In this document: piece by piece, positions 22,141 through 32,525 of the stretch
Position numbering within the stretch: the stretch's first letter is position 1
Layout: each line of letters opens with the position of its first letter
Notes under the pieces: generated by a model
What the model was told of the DNA's origin: nothing
Seen by the model: the letters and a program-made list of their open reading frames with translations, nothing else
Databases searched by the model: none
Translations under genes and position numbers: made by a program
Assembly (NCBI RefSeq): GCF_052857255.1
Contig: NC_135497.1
Coordinates: forward strand, 183,806,204 to 183,870,203
DNA: 64,000 nt
Direction: 5' to 3'
Source: Amblyomma americanum
Taxonomy: Eukaryota; Arthropoda; Arachnida; Ixodida; Ixodidae

Positions 22141-22206
22141 ACCTTTTATGCGAAGCATAATAGGGACACTACTTAGCTCAACCATAGCCCAGCCTGGCGC
22201 GGCCAC

Positions 22207-22600
22207 GACCACCAAGGCTAACTCCCGCTCCTCTCGCTAGGGGCGCTGCAGCCGAGCACGTGGTCTGACGTCACGACAGCTGAGGAGAGACGGGACTCAA
22301 CTCGCGCGGTCGCCGCGCGGCCGCGACCACCAAGGCTAACCCCGCTCCTCCCGCTAGGGGCACTGCAGCCGAGCACGTGGTCTGACGTCACACCAGCTGA
22401 GGAGAGACTGGGCTCAACTCGCGCGGTCGCCGCGCGGTTGCGACCACCAAGGCTAACTCCCGCTCCTCCCGCTAGGGGCACTGCAGCCGAGCACGTGGTC
22501 TGACGTCACGCCAGCTGTGGAGAAATGGGGCTCAACTCGCGCGGTCGCCGCGCGGCCGCGACCACCAAGGCTAACTCCCGCTCCTCCCGCTAGGGGGCGA
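22207..22600 (+). repeat. Tandem 117-118-bp repeat with E-box and CRE motifs
   Basis: GACCACCAAGGCTAAC starts units at 22207, 22325, 22442 and 22560, giving three full copies and a partial fourth. Each full unit carries CACGTG (22257, 22374, 22492) followed 3 bp later by a perfect TGACGTCA (22266, 22383, 22501), plus a GC-rich CGCGCGGTCGCCGCGCGG-like tract. The array lies directly upstream of a TATA box. The 88-codon minus-strand open frame across it is a consequence of the repetition. Confidence 0.92.
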
Positions 22601-22652
22601 TTGTCGTCGCGGCATTGTATAAAAGAGCCCAGCTCCTCACGCCGAGGCAGTC
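22492..22652 (+). promoter_or_regulatory. Candidate TATA-initiator core promoter below the E-box/CRE array
   Basis: TATAAAAG at 22618-22625 is followed 30 bp later by CAGTC (22648-22652), an arthropod initiator-like motif; this spacing is the usual one for a TATA-Inr pair. The last CACGTG/TGACGTCA pair is at 22492-22508. Further TATA-like boxes occur at 22745-22752 and 22784-22790. The first ATG downstream (22662) opens only a 16-codon frame, so the transcript may be non-coding, spliced, or belong to a mobile element. Confidence 0.45.
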
Positions 22653-22800
22653 ATACAGCGAGATGCCGCCTACAGACAGGGATGCTTCGCATCCTAGGCT
22701 TAACCTTAGCTAAGCCAGGCCATTTTTTTTTACCACGTCAGCGCTATATAAGCATGGACTGGTCACCGCTACGGCCGTCGGGGTATAAAGCTCTCACCAG

Positions 22801-24106
22801 GGGCCAGATTACATAACTGTCAATTGGGAAAATTGTCAAAAACTTGTCACAAAGGTGTCAAAAAGCTTCACTCCTATTGGTCGGTCGTGGCCGGAGGTCA
22901 TATTGCTTTTTTACGTCATGGGTGGCTTCAGATGACATCACGGATACGGCAGAAGTGATGACGTTGCACAACTAATTATGCAGCCGCTATTTGACCATTG
23001 CCTTTGTGACATAAAATGGCGGCGGTGTACGCGGCGATACGACTGAGGCGGCTCGCTGGCGCGAGCAACGGCGAAGGAGGGCTCACGCAGACGCGTTTGG
23101 CTTGCCGGACGAGTTGTTTCGACGCCTTTTTCGACTGGAGAAGCAGACTGTGGAGTGGCTACGCGACGAAGTCGCCGATGAACTGGGAGGTGCGCGTGCG
23201 AGCGCGCTTTCGGCGCGGCGGCAGGTGCTATGTGGACTGCGGTTCTTTTCCACGGGATGATTTCAGGCTGCCGTTGGTAATGAGGCGTACATCTGCATCG
23301 CACAACCGACGGTGAGCAAATGTGTACAGCGGGTGTTGGAGGCAATTTGTAAAGTTAGTGCGCAGAAGAGGTGGATGCCGTCGTCAGCTGTGACACACCG
23401 CTACATATAAATAAGACACGCGTATGCGGGCAAAGCACTTTATTTTTCCCAGCAAATGGCACTTCATGGTCGTCTTCTGTTTCCCAAGGGGAAAGAAACA
23501 AACAGCCACTCGTCACATACTGCAACACCTCACCTTTTGGAATTTTTGTCATCGATCGAAAGAGCCGAACAACACAGACTTCAGCAAGTTGTCTTCGTCG
23601 ATTTCGTTCCGTGCGCTCCTTGCAAGTTGCTCGGTAGTCACGTAGCCTTCACTGCATTCGTTGAAATTTTTCTGCGCACTTAGGTCAACCGCACGGTAGC
23701 TCTATTCCAGACGCCGCGCAAAAAAAAAACACAATAACGGCGTGAAACAGCTGCTTTCGTGCGAAGCGGCCCTTTTACTGCCGTCAGCACACCCCCGAGG
23801 CACCGAAAGTTACCCACCAGCCAATTTAATAGCACAATTTCGAACGCTTTTTGTTTTGCTTAATATTTTCAAACTTCAAACACAATGTTTGGGCAAAATA
23901 AAATATTAGTTATTTTCATCGTTGCCCATTTCTTATTTCCTTTTACAAAAAATTAAGCAGACGGTCCCTCGAATGCTCTCGGGGCGCTGCCCTGCTGTAA
24001 TTGGCTGATTCCTCGTTGCGTCACGTGGTGACGTCTCATCGTTTCGTCATTTTGACGTCACTGTCAATAACTTGTGACAATTTGTCACAGTTGCGTAATC
24101 TGGCCC
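22801..24106 (+). mobile_element. PIF/Harbinger element, internally deleted, CAG target duplication
   Basis: Ends: GGGCCAGATTACATAACTGT at 22801 and the complementary end ACAGTTGCGTAATCTGGCCC at 24087-24106. Flanking 3-bp duplication CAG (22798-22800 and 24107-24109). Subterminal TTGTCAC/GTGACAA motifs occur at both ends. Total length 1306 bp, shorter than autonomous Harbingers, and the interior holds only part of a HARBI1-type transposase. A 3-bp target duplication and this protein together support the superfamily. Confidence 0.9.
23101..23355 (+). pseudogene. HARBI1-like transposase N-terminal fragment
   Basis: Plus-strand translation includes LPDELFRRLFRLEKQTVEWL, ARRQVLCGLRFFSTG, a TGA stop, then FQAAVGNEAYICIAQPTVSK. 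HARBI1 transposases have the same order: an FRxxFR-type start, a LRFxATGSFQ block and a SQPTVSR helix-turn-helix-like motif. The frame ends shortly after VSAQKRWM near 23375, before the DDE catalytic region, which is absent. On the minus strand 23560-23690 a short unidentified open stretch may be part of the second ORF usual in these elements. Confidence 0.85.
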
Positions 24107-24109
24107 CAG

Positions 24110-24856
24110 AAGTCGATGGACAGCCTTCCCAGAGCTATAAAAAATGAAGCAACTATGGAAAAAAAATGGGGCTACATTACGTGGCTGGAAGAGAGCAGAT
24201 TTGAGTACGGAACAAATTAGATATCCTAGCGACAGTGGCGTTAGGCGGAGGGCAGCAGGTATAGGAGGGGAGGGGAGCTATAGACCAGTAAGAAATGCAC
24301 ATGGCAGGACACGTAATGCAGGGAACAGGCAGTGGACGGTCCTTAAAGGTAACGGACTGTGTTCCAAGGGAAGGCAAGCTTAGCAAGGAGCGGCAGAAAA
24401 TTAGATGCGTAGATAGTTTGCGGGTATGGGGTAGTCGCAGATAGCACAGGGCAGGATTAATAAAAGGCCCGTGCACAAGAGGACTTTGTTGATGATGTAG
24501 AGGATGCACCATATTTCGAAGTACTACATGTGCGGCAAGGCAACGCTAGAATGCATGGCATGCATAAGTGGAGGGCTCCGAATGAAGGCATTGACCTCGG
24601 GGTCGGTGTTTTTAAACGTAAATCGCAGCCTTCATGAGAAAGCGTTAAGATCCCCGTTCATCGGAAAGCCCGCGGTGTCGTCCAAGCAGCGTTTTGTCTA
24701 GAAAGTCAGGTCACGCGTATTTCTGGAATGAAAATGATTGAAAGGACTGCTGTTAATGTGAAATAACGGTCGGCGCATGTTTGCAAAGCCTGAACTTAAC
24801 AGATTTATTTTATTTAAAGACAAGTTTAGTTTGTGGGGGTTCTATGGCGCCTGATG
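24110..24856. other. No gene seen
   Basis: Intergenic; short open frames on both strands without recognisable domains. Confidence 0.4.
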
Positions 24857-25095
24857 TTTGGTTTATGGTTTATTGGGGTGTAATGTCCCAAAGCGACTTA
24901 GGCTATGAGGGACGCAGTAGCGAAGGGCTCCGGAAATTTCGACCACCTGGGTTCTTGAGCGTGCACTGACATCGCACAGTACAGGGGCCTCTGGAATTTC
25001 GCCTCCATCGAAATTCGACCGCCGCGGCCGGGATCGAACCCGCGCCTTTCGGGTCAGCAGCAGAGAACCATAACCACTGCGCCACCACGGCGGCT
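24857..25095 (-). mobile_element. SINE family A copy
   Basis: Minus orientation: tail phrase on plus TAATGTCCCAAAGCGACTTA at 24881-24900, body with CATCGCACAGTACA, and head ending in the complement of GCCGCCGTGGTGGCGCAGTG near 25075-25093. The B box GGTTCGATCCC is intact. No clear target duplication. Confidence 0.9.
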
Positions 25096-25114
25096 CACCC
25101 AAAGAAAAGTTGTC

Positions 25115-25195
25115 AAATTTCGGCCGGCATTCGAACCCTCGACCCTTCGGTCGTCAGACAGGCACGATACATGTTAAGCCACGTAGGCACGATGA
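25115..25195 (-). mobile_element. tRNA-like SINE head of another type (fragment)
   Basis: On the minus strand an A-box-like TACGTGGCTTAACATG precedes GGGTTCGAATGCC, a good B box. The spacing is tRNA-like. It directly adjoins a family A SINE. No intact tRNA fold with paired acceptor ends could be drawn, so I treat it as a SINE or tRNA relic, not a tRNA gene. Confidence 0.4.
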
Positions 25196-25635
25196 CGTTT
25201 ACCAGGGACAACGGAGGGGGTGATGTTTGTGTGGCGTTAGCTTATTTGGAAGACTGCGGTAATCTGAAGTGGACTAGAGGCGTGCTAATCAGCGAGATAC
25301 TAATTGGAGTACCATCATGCGTGCCAACAGCAGTGTGGCAGAACTGCAACTGACCGAAAGTGTGGGCTCGCGTTCGGCAGCCAAACTTAGCCGCTATGCC
25401 ACCAATTTGCGGCTGATACCAATAGAGCTTTTTGAAAATCCGGCGCCCGCACATGCCATCGCTCGACGGCACGCGATGCGTAGTTTATCGCAGCAACGCA
25501 AGAATAACAAAAAAGTAGGAGTCCGACATGCAGTTTAATTTTCCAACAGTCATGTGCACTTGGTAGCTACAAGAATAAAATGCAGCACAGAAATAAAAAA
25601 ACTGCATGCACATTAAAAGCTTGTCACTTTGCCAT

Positions 25636-27516
25636 TCAGTTCTTGGCCCGACGTGCTGGCTTCGGGCGCTGCTTCTTAGCTTTGGGTTCCTCGTCATGCT
25701 CAACGGAGTCACCAGTGGGACCATCCTGAGGTGGCGCAGACAGCTTTGCAGAAGACGCTGAAGAGTCAGGCTCTCCAGTGCCAGAGAAGTCGTCTTGGCG
25801 GGCGCTATTAGACTCGGCGGTTTTCTTAAGCCCCGTAAGCTTTTTTGAAGCAATTTTTTTGCCAGGTTCTTTTTTCATGCGGATCGTGTTCAAGGGCTCA
25901 TCAGATTCACCAGATGTGTCTTCGCTCTCAGAGCTCTCTGTGCCGACATCCTGAGGTGGCACAGAGAGCTTTGAAATCTTTAACGCAGAAGACGCTGAAG
26001 AATCAAGCTCTCCAGTGCCAGAGAAGTCGTCTTGGCGGGCGGTATTAGACTCGGCGGTTTTCTTAAGCCCCATAAGCTTTTTTGAAGCAATTTTTTTGCC
26101 AGGTTCCTTTTTCATGTGGATCGTGCTCAAGGGTTCATCAGATTCGCCGGATGTGTCTTCGCTCTCGGAGGAAGAATTCCCACACTCTGCACGCTTTTCC
26201 GTTGCCGTGTTCTCACCTTTGCTCCCCTGCATGTTTTCTTCAACAGAATTTCCTATGTCGCCTAAGCGGACAGCGTCCTCAGCAAAGCCCTTGTCGCGTT
26301 GGGGTTCAGCGGCCGTGTTTTCTTCTTCACTCTGGAGTTCAGCGGCCGAGCTCTCATCTTCACTCTGGGGCTCAGCGGATGAGCTCTCACCATCACTTAG
26401 GGGCTCAGCGGACGAGTTCTCACCATCACTCTCGGGTTCAGCGACCGAGTTCTTGCCTTCACTCCGGGGTTCAGCGACCGAGGTCCCGTTTTCACTGGAG
26501 AGTTCCAAATCGAGAAACTTGTTCTCGTCATCGAAAGCTTTGTCCTTTACCCTTTTAGCTGGTACGCCTCTTCTCTTCCCCACCTTCACTTCTACGGCAT
26601 TCCCCTCGTCTTCCTTCCCTTCTACGGCATTTTCCTCGTCTTCCTTCCCTTCTACGGCATTTTCCTCGTCTGCCTTCCCTTCTACGGCATTACCCTTCTC
26701 TACCGTGACTGCTGTGCCGCTTGACTTTAAAGATTTAGTTGCTGCGCCCCTGCTCTTTCCAGCTTTGGTTGCCGCGCCCCTGCTCTTTCCAGCTTTGGTT
26801 GCCGCGCCACTGCTCCTTCCAGCTTTAGCTGCTGCGCCAGTGCTCCTTCCAGCTTTAGCTGCTGCGCCAGTGCTCCTTCCAGCTTTAGCTGCTGCGCCAG
26901 GGCTCGTTCCAGCTTTAGCTGTTGAGCCAGTGCTCCTTCCAGCTCTGGCTGCTGCGCCAGTACTCCTTCCAGCTTTAGCGGCTGCGCCAGTGATCTTTTC
27001 ATCTTTAGCTGCTACGCCAGTGCTCTTTCTGGCTTTAGCTTCTGCGCCAGTGCTCGCGGCCTTTTTTCCAGTCGTGTTTTTACTTTTAATGTCTGCTACA
27101 GCAGGCTTTGCATTTTCACCAGCCTTTTCCTCTAATCCGGGAGGCTTCCTTGCCTTGGTGCTTTTGGCTCGGCCCTCGGTGGCTACGGCTTCGCTACTCT
27201 TAGACTTCTTGGAGGCGGTCTTGGTAGATGGTCTCCGGTTTTTAGATCGATCCGACTCGGGTTGGGCGGCTGGAGCCGCAGCCCTCTCTTTACGTTTCGC
27301 CTTGGTCGCGAGCTTGACGCGTCCGCTCACGCCCTCCGCGGCCTCTGTTGCTTTCGTACGAACCAGTACTTTTTTTTCGATGGCCGATATGAAGGCCTTT
27401 TTGAAGCTTGTCTTGAAACGTGCTCCATACACGTCGGGGTACTTTCCTGTGGCAAAGTAAACACAGAAGGCAGTTTCAAAAGTTTGATCGCGCATGCATG
27501 CGCCGCACAGAACCAT
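25636..27516 (-). CDS. Linker-histone-like (H1-type winged-helix) protein with repetitive Lys/Ala and acidic tails
   Basis: This is the only long intact frame of the window: 626 residues from the first ATG at 27516. Residues 5-72 resemble part of an H1/H5 globular domain (KYPDV, ARFKTSFKKAF, VLVRTK, then GRVKLATKAK, matching the usual LVQTKGxGASGxFKL end). Residues 75-160 are basic. Residues 161-270 are eleven 10-residue units close to KAGRSTGAAA. Residues 275-310 are acidic NAVEGKEDEE repeats and 345-405 are SSAEPQSEDE-type repeats. Residues 449-526 are duplicated as 529-600. The end is basic (KAKKQRPKPARRAKN). The expected role is nuclear chromatin binding. The globular part looks N-terminally short; the frame is open for 7 codons upstream of the ATG to a stop, and a CAG just upstream could be a splice acceptor, so a 5' exon is possible. 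Other basic nuclear proteins remain possible. Confidence 0.75.
   Translation of the reverse strand: MVLCGACMRDQTFETAFCVYFATGKYPDVYGARFKTSFKKAFISAIEKKVLVRTKATEAAEGVSGRVKLATKAKRKERAAAPAAQPESDRSKNRRPSTKTASKKSKSSEAVATEGRAKSTKARKPPGLEEKAGENAKPAVADIKSKNTTGKKAASTGAEAKARKSTGVAAKDEKITGAAAKAGRSTGAAARAGRSTGSTAKAGTSPGAAAKAGRSTGAAAKAGRSTGAAAKAGRSSGAATKAGKSRGAATKAGKSRGAATKSLKSSGTAVTVEKGNAVEGKADEENAVEGKEDEENAVEGKEDEGNAVEVKVGKRRGVPAKRVKDKAFDDENKFLDLELSSENGTSVAEPRSEGKNSVAEPESDGENSSAEPLSDGESSSAEPQSEDESSAAELQSEEENTAAEPQRDKGFAEDAVRLGDIGNSVEENMQGSKGENTATEKRAECGNSSSESEDTSGESDEPLSTIHMKKEPGKKIASKKLMGLKKTAESNTARQDDFSGTGELDSSASSALKISKLSVPPQDVGTESSESEDTSGESDEPLNTIRMKKEPGKKIASKKLTGLKKTAESNSARQDDFSGTGEPDSSASSAKLSAPPQDGPTGDSVEHDEEPKAKKQRPKPARRAKN
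25717..26172 (-). repeat. In-frame duplication of about 240 bp in the H1-like gene
   Basis: Residues 449-526 and 529-600 share SESEDTSGESDEPL, MKKEPGKKIASKKL, GLKKTAES and ARQDDFSGTGE. The second copy lacks a few residues (ALKISKLS versus AKLS). The copies are adjacent and in frame. Confidence 0.95.
26707..27036 (-). repeat. Coding 30-bp minisatellite (decapeptide repeat) in the H1-like gene
   Basis: Eleven contiguous 30-bp units encode variants of KAGRSTGAAA (residues 161-270). On the plus strand the unit reads approximately CCAGCTTTAGCTGCTGCGCC plus agtgctcctt. Unit lengths are constant, so the frame is preserved; substitutions cluster at the Arg/Lys and Thr/Ser positions, keeping a basic, Ala-rich character like an H1 C-terminal tail. 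Confidence 0.93.
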
Positions 27517-29090
27517 GCGCGCTGCCTCCACCAGCCGTTATTTTTACCGATGTACTATAAAGCGCTCCAAGAAAAGCCAGTTTTTAGCATATTTCACACC
27601 AGCAAAGCGAATTCACCTTAACCTAAACCGTAAAATGGAACTATTCCTTTAATGCACCAGCGGCTGCTGCCACTTTCACAGCATTACCCCACTAAAGGTG
27701 TGTGGTTCGAGAGGCGACAACCGAATAATCCGTGCCCAAGAACAGCTATCAGTGGTTTGGTGTCAATAAACTTTTAATCACGAAAGCAGCTTTACTGACA
27801 TGAAGAAAGCGAAGAATAAAAGGCGCTGTGTGAGATATACAGAGTACGTAATTTTCGTCGCAGTTCTCGGAGGGAGGAATTGGCGGACTTTCAGCGCAGA
27901 TGTGAATGAACAAGTACTGTGATTTTCATCTGAATACATTTCTTAAATACGTCACCAGCTTCGCAACAGACTGCTCGTCTTCGCCGCGATTTTGCTCATC
28001 CAGCCCACAAGATTTACGCTGAGCCTCGTAAAGGGACCCTGAGGGCTAGATGAAATGCGCCTGCATCAATAGATTGCCGCGTCGTAATAAGGCCACTTCC
28101 ATTGAAAAAGGTTTAAGCTAGAAAGTATGAAGAATTGAAATGAAGGTGTCGCCACCATCGGCAGTTTTTGCGAGTAAACCGCGGTCACGTCGAGACAGTT
28201 CTTTAGCGCGCGGATCTAAGAGGCCAGGCTACACCGCCGTCCACTTTAGTGTTATATAATCACTGTGTCCAGTTCGGTTTCGAGGTAACGCACTTGAATC
28301 GAGTGGCGAGAAATTTTTACATCCAATTTTCTCTGAAATAAACGAGTCTTTCCGAACAATCACCTGCACAGACCGAGAGAGCCATAGGGTTGATTTTTAC
28401 TAAGACCAAAAACTGGACGAAGTTATTCTCAATGTCCCTGCAATGCAGCTGAAACTTTCCCGCACGCACAGGCGCAGCCTAGAGTTTCTGTTCACACTGA
28501 AAATGCGTTTCATCTTTGTCATGCCAATGATGGAGAATTTATGACAAATTCTAACGCGCTTGACAATAAAATTTCGCCGCAAGGTTTCTCCTCCTGCACA
28601 AGCCTTTACCTGAAAGAAGCCATTTTCACGCTATGCAAAATTTTTACTTGTACGTGCAACCAGCATCTTGCACCGCCCGCATACGTTGCCGACGTGTTCA
28701 TCAGGAGCGCATAGCATTTCAACAGGTATATTTATTTCTGCGTTAAGGCGGAGACATGGCAAGTTGGTACATCATACTTAAGGAAGAACAGCGCATAAAA
28801 ACGGGACGAAAAAAAAACGACGGCGCAACGCGCTGACTAGCAACTCGTTTTCAATCCGCCAGAAGCGAAATATAGCTGGAAAAACATCTAACAAAATCGC
28901 AAAATATTAGACAACCCTGACAACTCCAGTTTAGGCCCCATAGGTGAGTAATGACGGGTACACCTACTAACTCTTTCAAGGGATACGCGAAGAGTAAACC
29001 GCCAGGCAGGGGCTATCCCCACTACCCGAAATATTCTGTTTATCATATGCAACAATGTCAATAGCGACATGTGCAGTCTATTGGAAAAAA
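27517..29090. other. No gene seen (upstream region of the H1-like gene)
   Basis: No recognised coding sequence. A phrase GTAAAGGGACCCTGAGGG near 28028 resembles the end of the TTAA-type MITE but no partner end was found. A 5' exon of the H1-like gene could lie here, but I cannot place it. Confidence 0.4.
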
Positions 29091-29112
29091 AATGGGGGGG
29101 GGGGGGGGGGGT
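29091..29112 (+). repeat. Poly-G run
   Basis: An almost uninterrupted run of about 20 G. Length is likely unreliable in sequencing and prone to slippage. Confidence 0.9.
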
Positions 29113-30741
29113 CCCGGCCTTGTACTTTTTTTAATACTTCAGTACATGGTACATGCCCATCTACACCTATGTGCGCAATTTTCTACATCTTTTGAGCTAG
29201 TAGGAAGAAACTCCAACCAATGTCCTACCAATGCGTGTTACGAATGCCTCTTATGATTTTACAGAACCCAAGCGGGTACGTGCGTACATAAATCAAGCTC
29301 TATTCTATGACATACTTCAGCCTTTCAATGAGTGCATTGCGCTGTGTCGTTTGCCCCACATCAAGCGCAGGTCACATGACAGCCATGCATGACTCATCAC
29401 TTCCCACGTCGGTGCTTGCACAGAGAGACAAAGACACGGGCGTGAATATTGGCTTGAAATACAGCTTACCGAAAATGAAGTTTCGGATGAACGCAGCGCT
29501 CGCGCCTTTAGGGTCAGCTGCAAGAGAACAGCAAAAAGGAAATGAACAATCGGTACAGGTACGTCCATTCCCGTATCAATAAATGACAAACGTGACAAAA
29601 GAGGCATAGCTAGTATTATGCTGAAGCACTAAGGCAAGTACGTGCCGCGACAGTTCGCTGCGCGAATACGGTAGATTTGTTCGACTCCAATTTACGCGCG
29701 CGAATTTTCCACGCAGCTTACGCTCCGATCACCAGCTGAAAAGGTTCGAAAGAACATCGCAACACTCCTGCCGTGACAATCTATAGTACGAACCAAGGTA
29801 CGAACACCCGAAGTCAAATGTTCGCGGACCGCTCAGCACACACACGCAGCTTCAGAGCAAAACGCTGCAGGGCACTCGCTATTCGCGAGCTGAACGCCCA
29901 GGTCGTGAGGAGACTAATGGCGCTGTACGATCACTTTGGTTCCGCAGTTGGTTCAACTTCTACTTTTTTCCGCACTAGCGGATGGTCGCATCACGCTATT
30001 GGCTGCTGTCCCGTGATGTAGCAGCGCACCGGCACCAGGCCACGCCTCCTCAGTAAGATGGCCGCCCGCGAAGCGGAGTGAAACCGGGCCTAGTCGGTGG
30101 TACCTCTGCCGAGAAACACATTGGCTGCGCGTGACTATTACGAGCGTTGACAGCGACTTCGAGCTTCACTGCGTGCAACACCGGCAAGCGGCAGTTTCCC
30201 CCAAGTTGTTTTGTCGTCGTCTATACTGAGTCGACCGAGCAGATACGCCAGACGTAACAGTGCCGGTGTCGCGAAGTGTTTATTTGGAGCCGTTTGTGAC
30301 AGCTTCAAGTGTTCTTTATTCACGCGACATCTTCACGAACAGCAGAGAGAAGCAGCTACCCAGGATGAAGTTCCTGTGCATACAGCAAGCTTCACAGCGC
30401 AGTGACAAGAGTCTGTGTAGTGAAAGTGATTGCAGTCGGGACGGGTGCTTTTGCGTCAGTCAGTGATATCGCCTGCAAGTATAATTACGTTTGAAAAGCT
30501 TGCTACGCACGCCTTGTTTGCCGAGTGCTGAAATGAACCAGGCTACAGCCGATCCTGGTTCGGGTGCACGCGTGTGTGCTGAGTTTGAGAACTGCCGTGA
30601 GTGCGACGTGACGAAGTGCTTACCAACTTCGAGCTCTGCAGCGAGTCGCATTAGTTGCAGCGGTTGCAGTGATCGCGAGCACAAGGCGTCGTGCTGCGGC
30701 GTATCCATCACCGATATCGATCGTAGTTCGTGTGTACTGCG
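29113..30741. other. No recognised gene; CpG-richer toward the right
   Basis: Short open frames only (82-91 codons) with no domain. Composition rises in GC from about 29640. Part of 29926-29950 resembles 1421-1445. Confidence 0.4.
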
Positions 30742-30744
30742 TTA

Positions 30745-31233
30745 AGCGTGGCCCGCATAGAGCGTTTTTCCGGGCGATTCGTCGGCGTCGACGGCAGAGG
30801 AGCGTTTTTGTTTTTTTTTGCCGCAGGAGAGGACGTTTTTGTCAAATCGCGTTATGGCGGAACAGATAAAATCGCCGACGCCGGGAGAGGGCAGCGACAG
30901 AGGGCCAATGAGATCCGGGGCGGGCGTCACGTGATTCTGGACGGGGCCGCGCCGGTGAACCCGGCTACAATTACCCGGCCGAAGGAGACTCTCTCGCATG
31001 GTGGATGCGTGCTCGCGAGCATTTCGCGCGCGACTGCCAGCGGCTTCACTTCGCTTCGCTTCCTGCGCATCCGTCTGCTTTCAGTATGAATGGGGGCGCG
31101 CGCATCGCACAACTGGGCAGCAAAAATAAAAATGCCGCTCGGCTACTGACCATGCAGGAGTGAATTCGTCGGCGCCGGCGTCGGGCGCGCGACGCGATTT
31201 CGCCGGCAAAAAACGCTCCATGCGGGCCACGCT
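30745..31233. mobile_element. MITE with about 50-bp TIRs and TTA target duplication
   Basis: The left end begins AGCGTGGCCCGCATAGAGCG at 30745; the right end is the complement, CGCTCCATGCGGGCCACGCT ending at 31233. Inward similarity continues through the TTTTTCCGGGCGA / TCGCCGGCAAAAAA region and GGCGTCGACG. The element is flanked by TTA on both sides (30742-30744, 31234-31236). A TTA (TWA) 3-bp duplication fits PIF/Harbinger-type insertion, but no transposase is present, so the superfamily is inferred. The interior is GC-rich with a CACGTGA motif near 30928. Confidence 0.78.
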
Positions 31234-31236
31234 TTA

Positions 31237-32513
31237 GACAACCGCCGTGAGTGCAACGAGACCATTCTGAAATATGTGTTTTGCGTATGCGAAACGACCT
31301 CGGCTGCACAGCCGTTGGGCTGTTTTCTGCCGGGACTACAGAAGCTTCGCCAGCATTCTGTGGCATTGTGCTCCATGAAGTGCAATTTGCGACTATGAGT
31401 GGCCGGATTACGATGGTATGCCGGCGGCACTGTGAAATCTGTGTGAAAACATCGGTGTACATAGCAGCTCTCACCTATGGAGAGTTTTTTATTTCCTGCT
31501 GGCTGTGCGGGCCCATATCTGAAGTAAATATTTGCGTAACAAATTGAATGAATCCAGCTTCCCCTGCATGTGATATCATGGTCTGAGCCGAAGCATTAGT
31601 GTTAAGTTTGGGTTGTAACATATCACCAGATCAGGAACACACATGTACAAACAAAAACCATTGTCACAACTCATTCACCGGTGTTTCACGATGCAGAAGT
31701 CTCTAATATGGGCCCACTAGTGCAGCTCTTTTTCATGAGCATTTCATTTTATCTGATGACAAAAAAAGACCAACATCAAAATTCATAATCAACCACAACA
31801 GATGCTTAAGCTTCTCAAAAAAAGTAACCCATATACAGTTGTGCCTTATTAATATGACCACTTTGGTTCTGGATCAGAACTGTTCATACGGAGTTTTCCA
31901 TAATAGTGAATCGTGATGAAAAATGAAACATTTTCAGTGAACTGCTGTGATTACAATTTATTTTTTGCTTAGCAGCATGCAGTGAAGTTGCATTTCAGAC
32001 AAATGCTTGCAATATTAAGTCCATTATCATGGTTACCATGGCTATTGGTAAAACGCAGCGATCTCGAAGTACTCCGTGAGCCATGACAATCAGGATAAAA
32101 ACTGTACTCTTAATAAGCACCTGATCCCATATTTATTGTTGCTTTCACTACACTGCTGTCTCCGAGGTGCTCAACAACTTGGCTTTATTGGTGTCGAACA
32201 CAGGTTAACTAGCGCTTCCTAAGTAAGCTCTACCAGCTTGTGTGAGATATTCTCGAAGCCTTTAGAAGCATATGTCATCAATGAACATGCATCTGCCGAG
32301 TTTATTTACCTGTGACTGCCTGCAGTGAACATTATTTGCCTGCTGGATGAAGACGATGGTGGGCCTGTGGGAATTGGTCACAAATGTAGATTGCTTCCTA
32401 GAATTCTTTCGCCTTCCTTGCATTTGCTGCATTTCTAAATTTCTTTGCCTGAATGTAGATGCTTGTTTGCACCTTCCACAATGCTCAGCTATAAGTTTTC
32501 ATAGACACACATA
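31237..32513. other. No gene seen
   Basis: AT-rich. The ends of 31838-32125 carry weakly complementary phrases (gtgccttattaatat and attaagagtac-type) that might be a decayed pogo-like MITE, too weak to call. Confidence 0.35.
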
Positions 32514-32525
32514 TGTTCACATTTG

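Noticed and set aside
26015..27460. 481-codon plus-strand open frame
   Set aside because: It is antisense to the H1-like gene; its Leu/Ala/Pro-rich repeats are the mirror of the Lys/Ala coding repeats, and only the minus frame gives a recognisable domain.
31838..32125. Possible pogo-like MITE
   Set aside because: Terminal complementarity is short and imperfect and no TA duplication could be placed.
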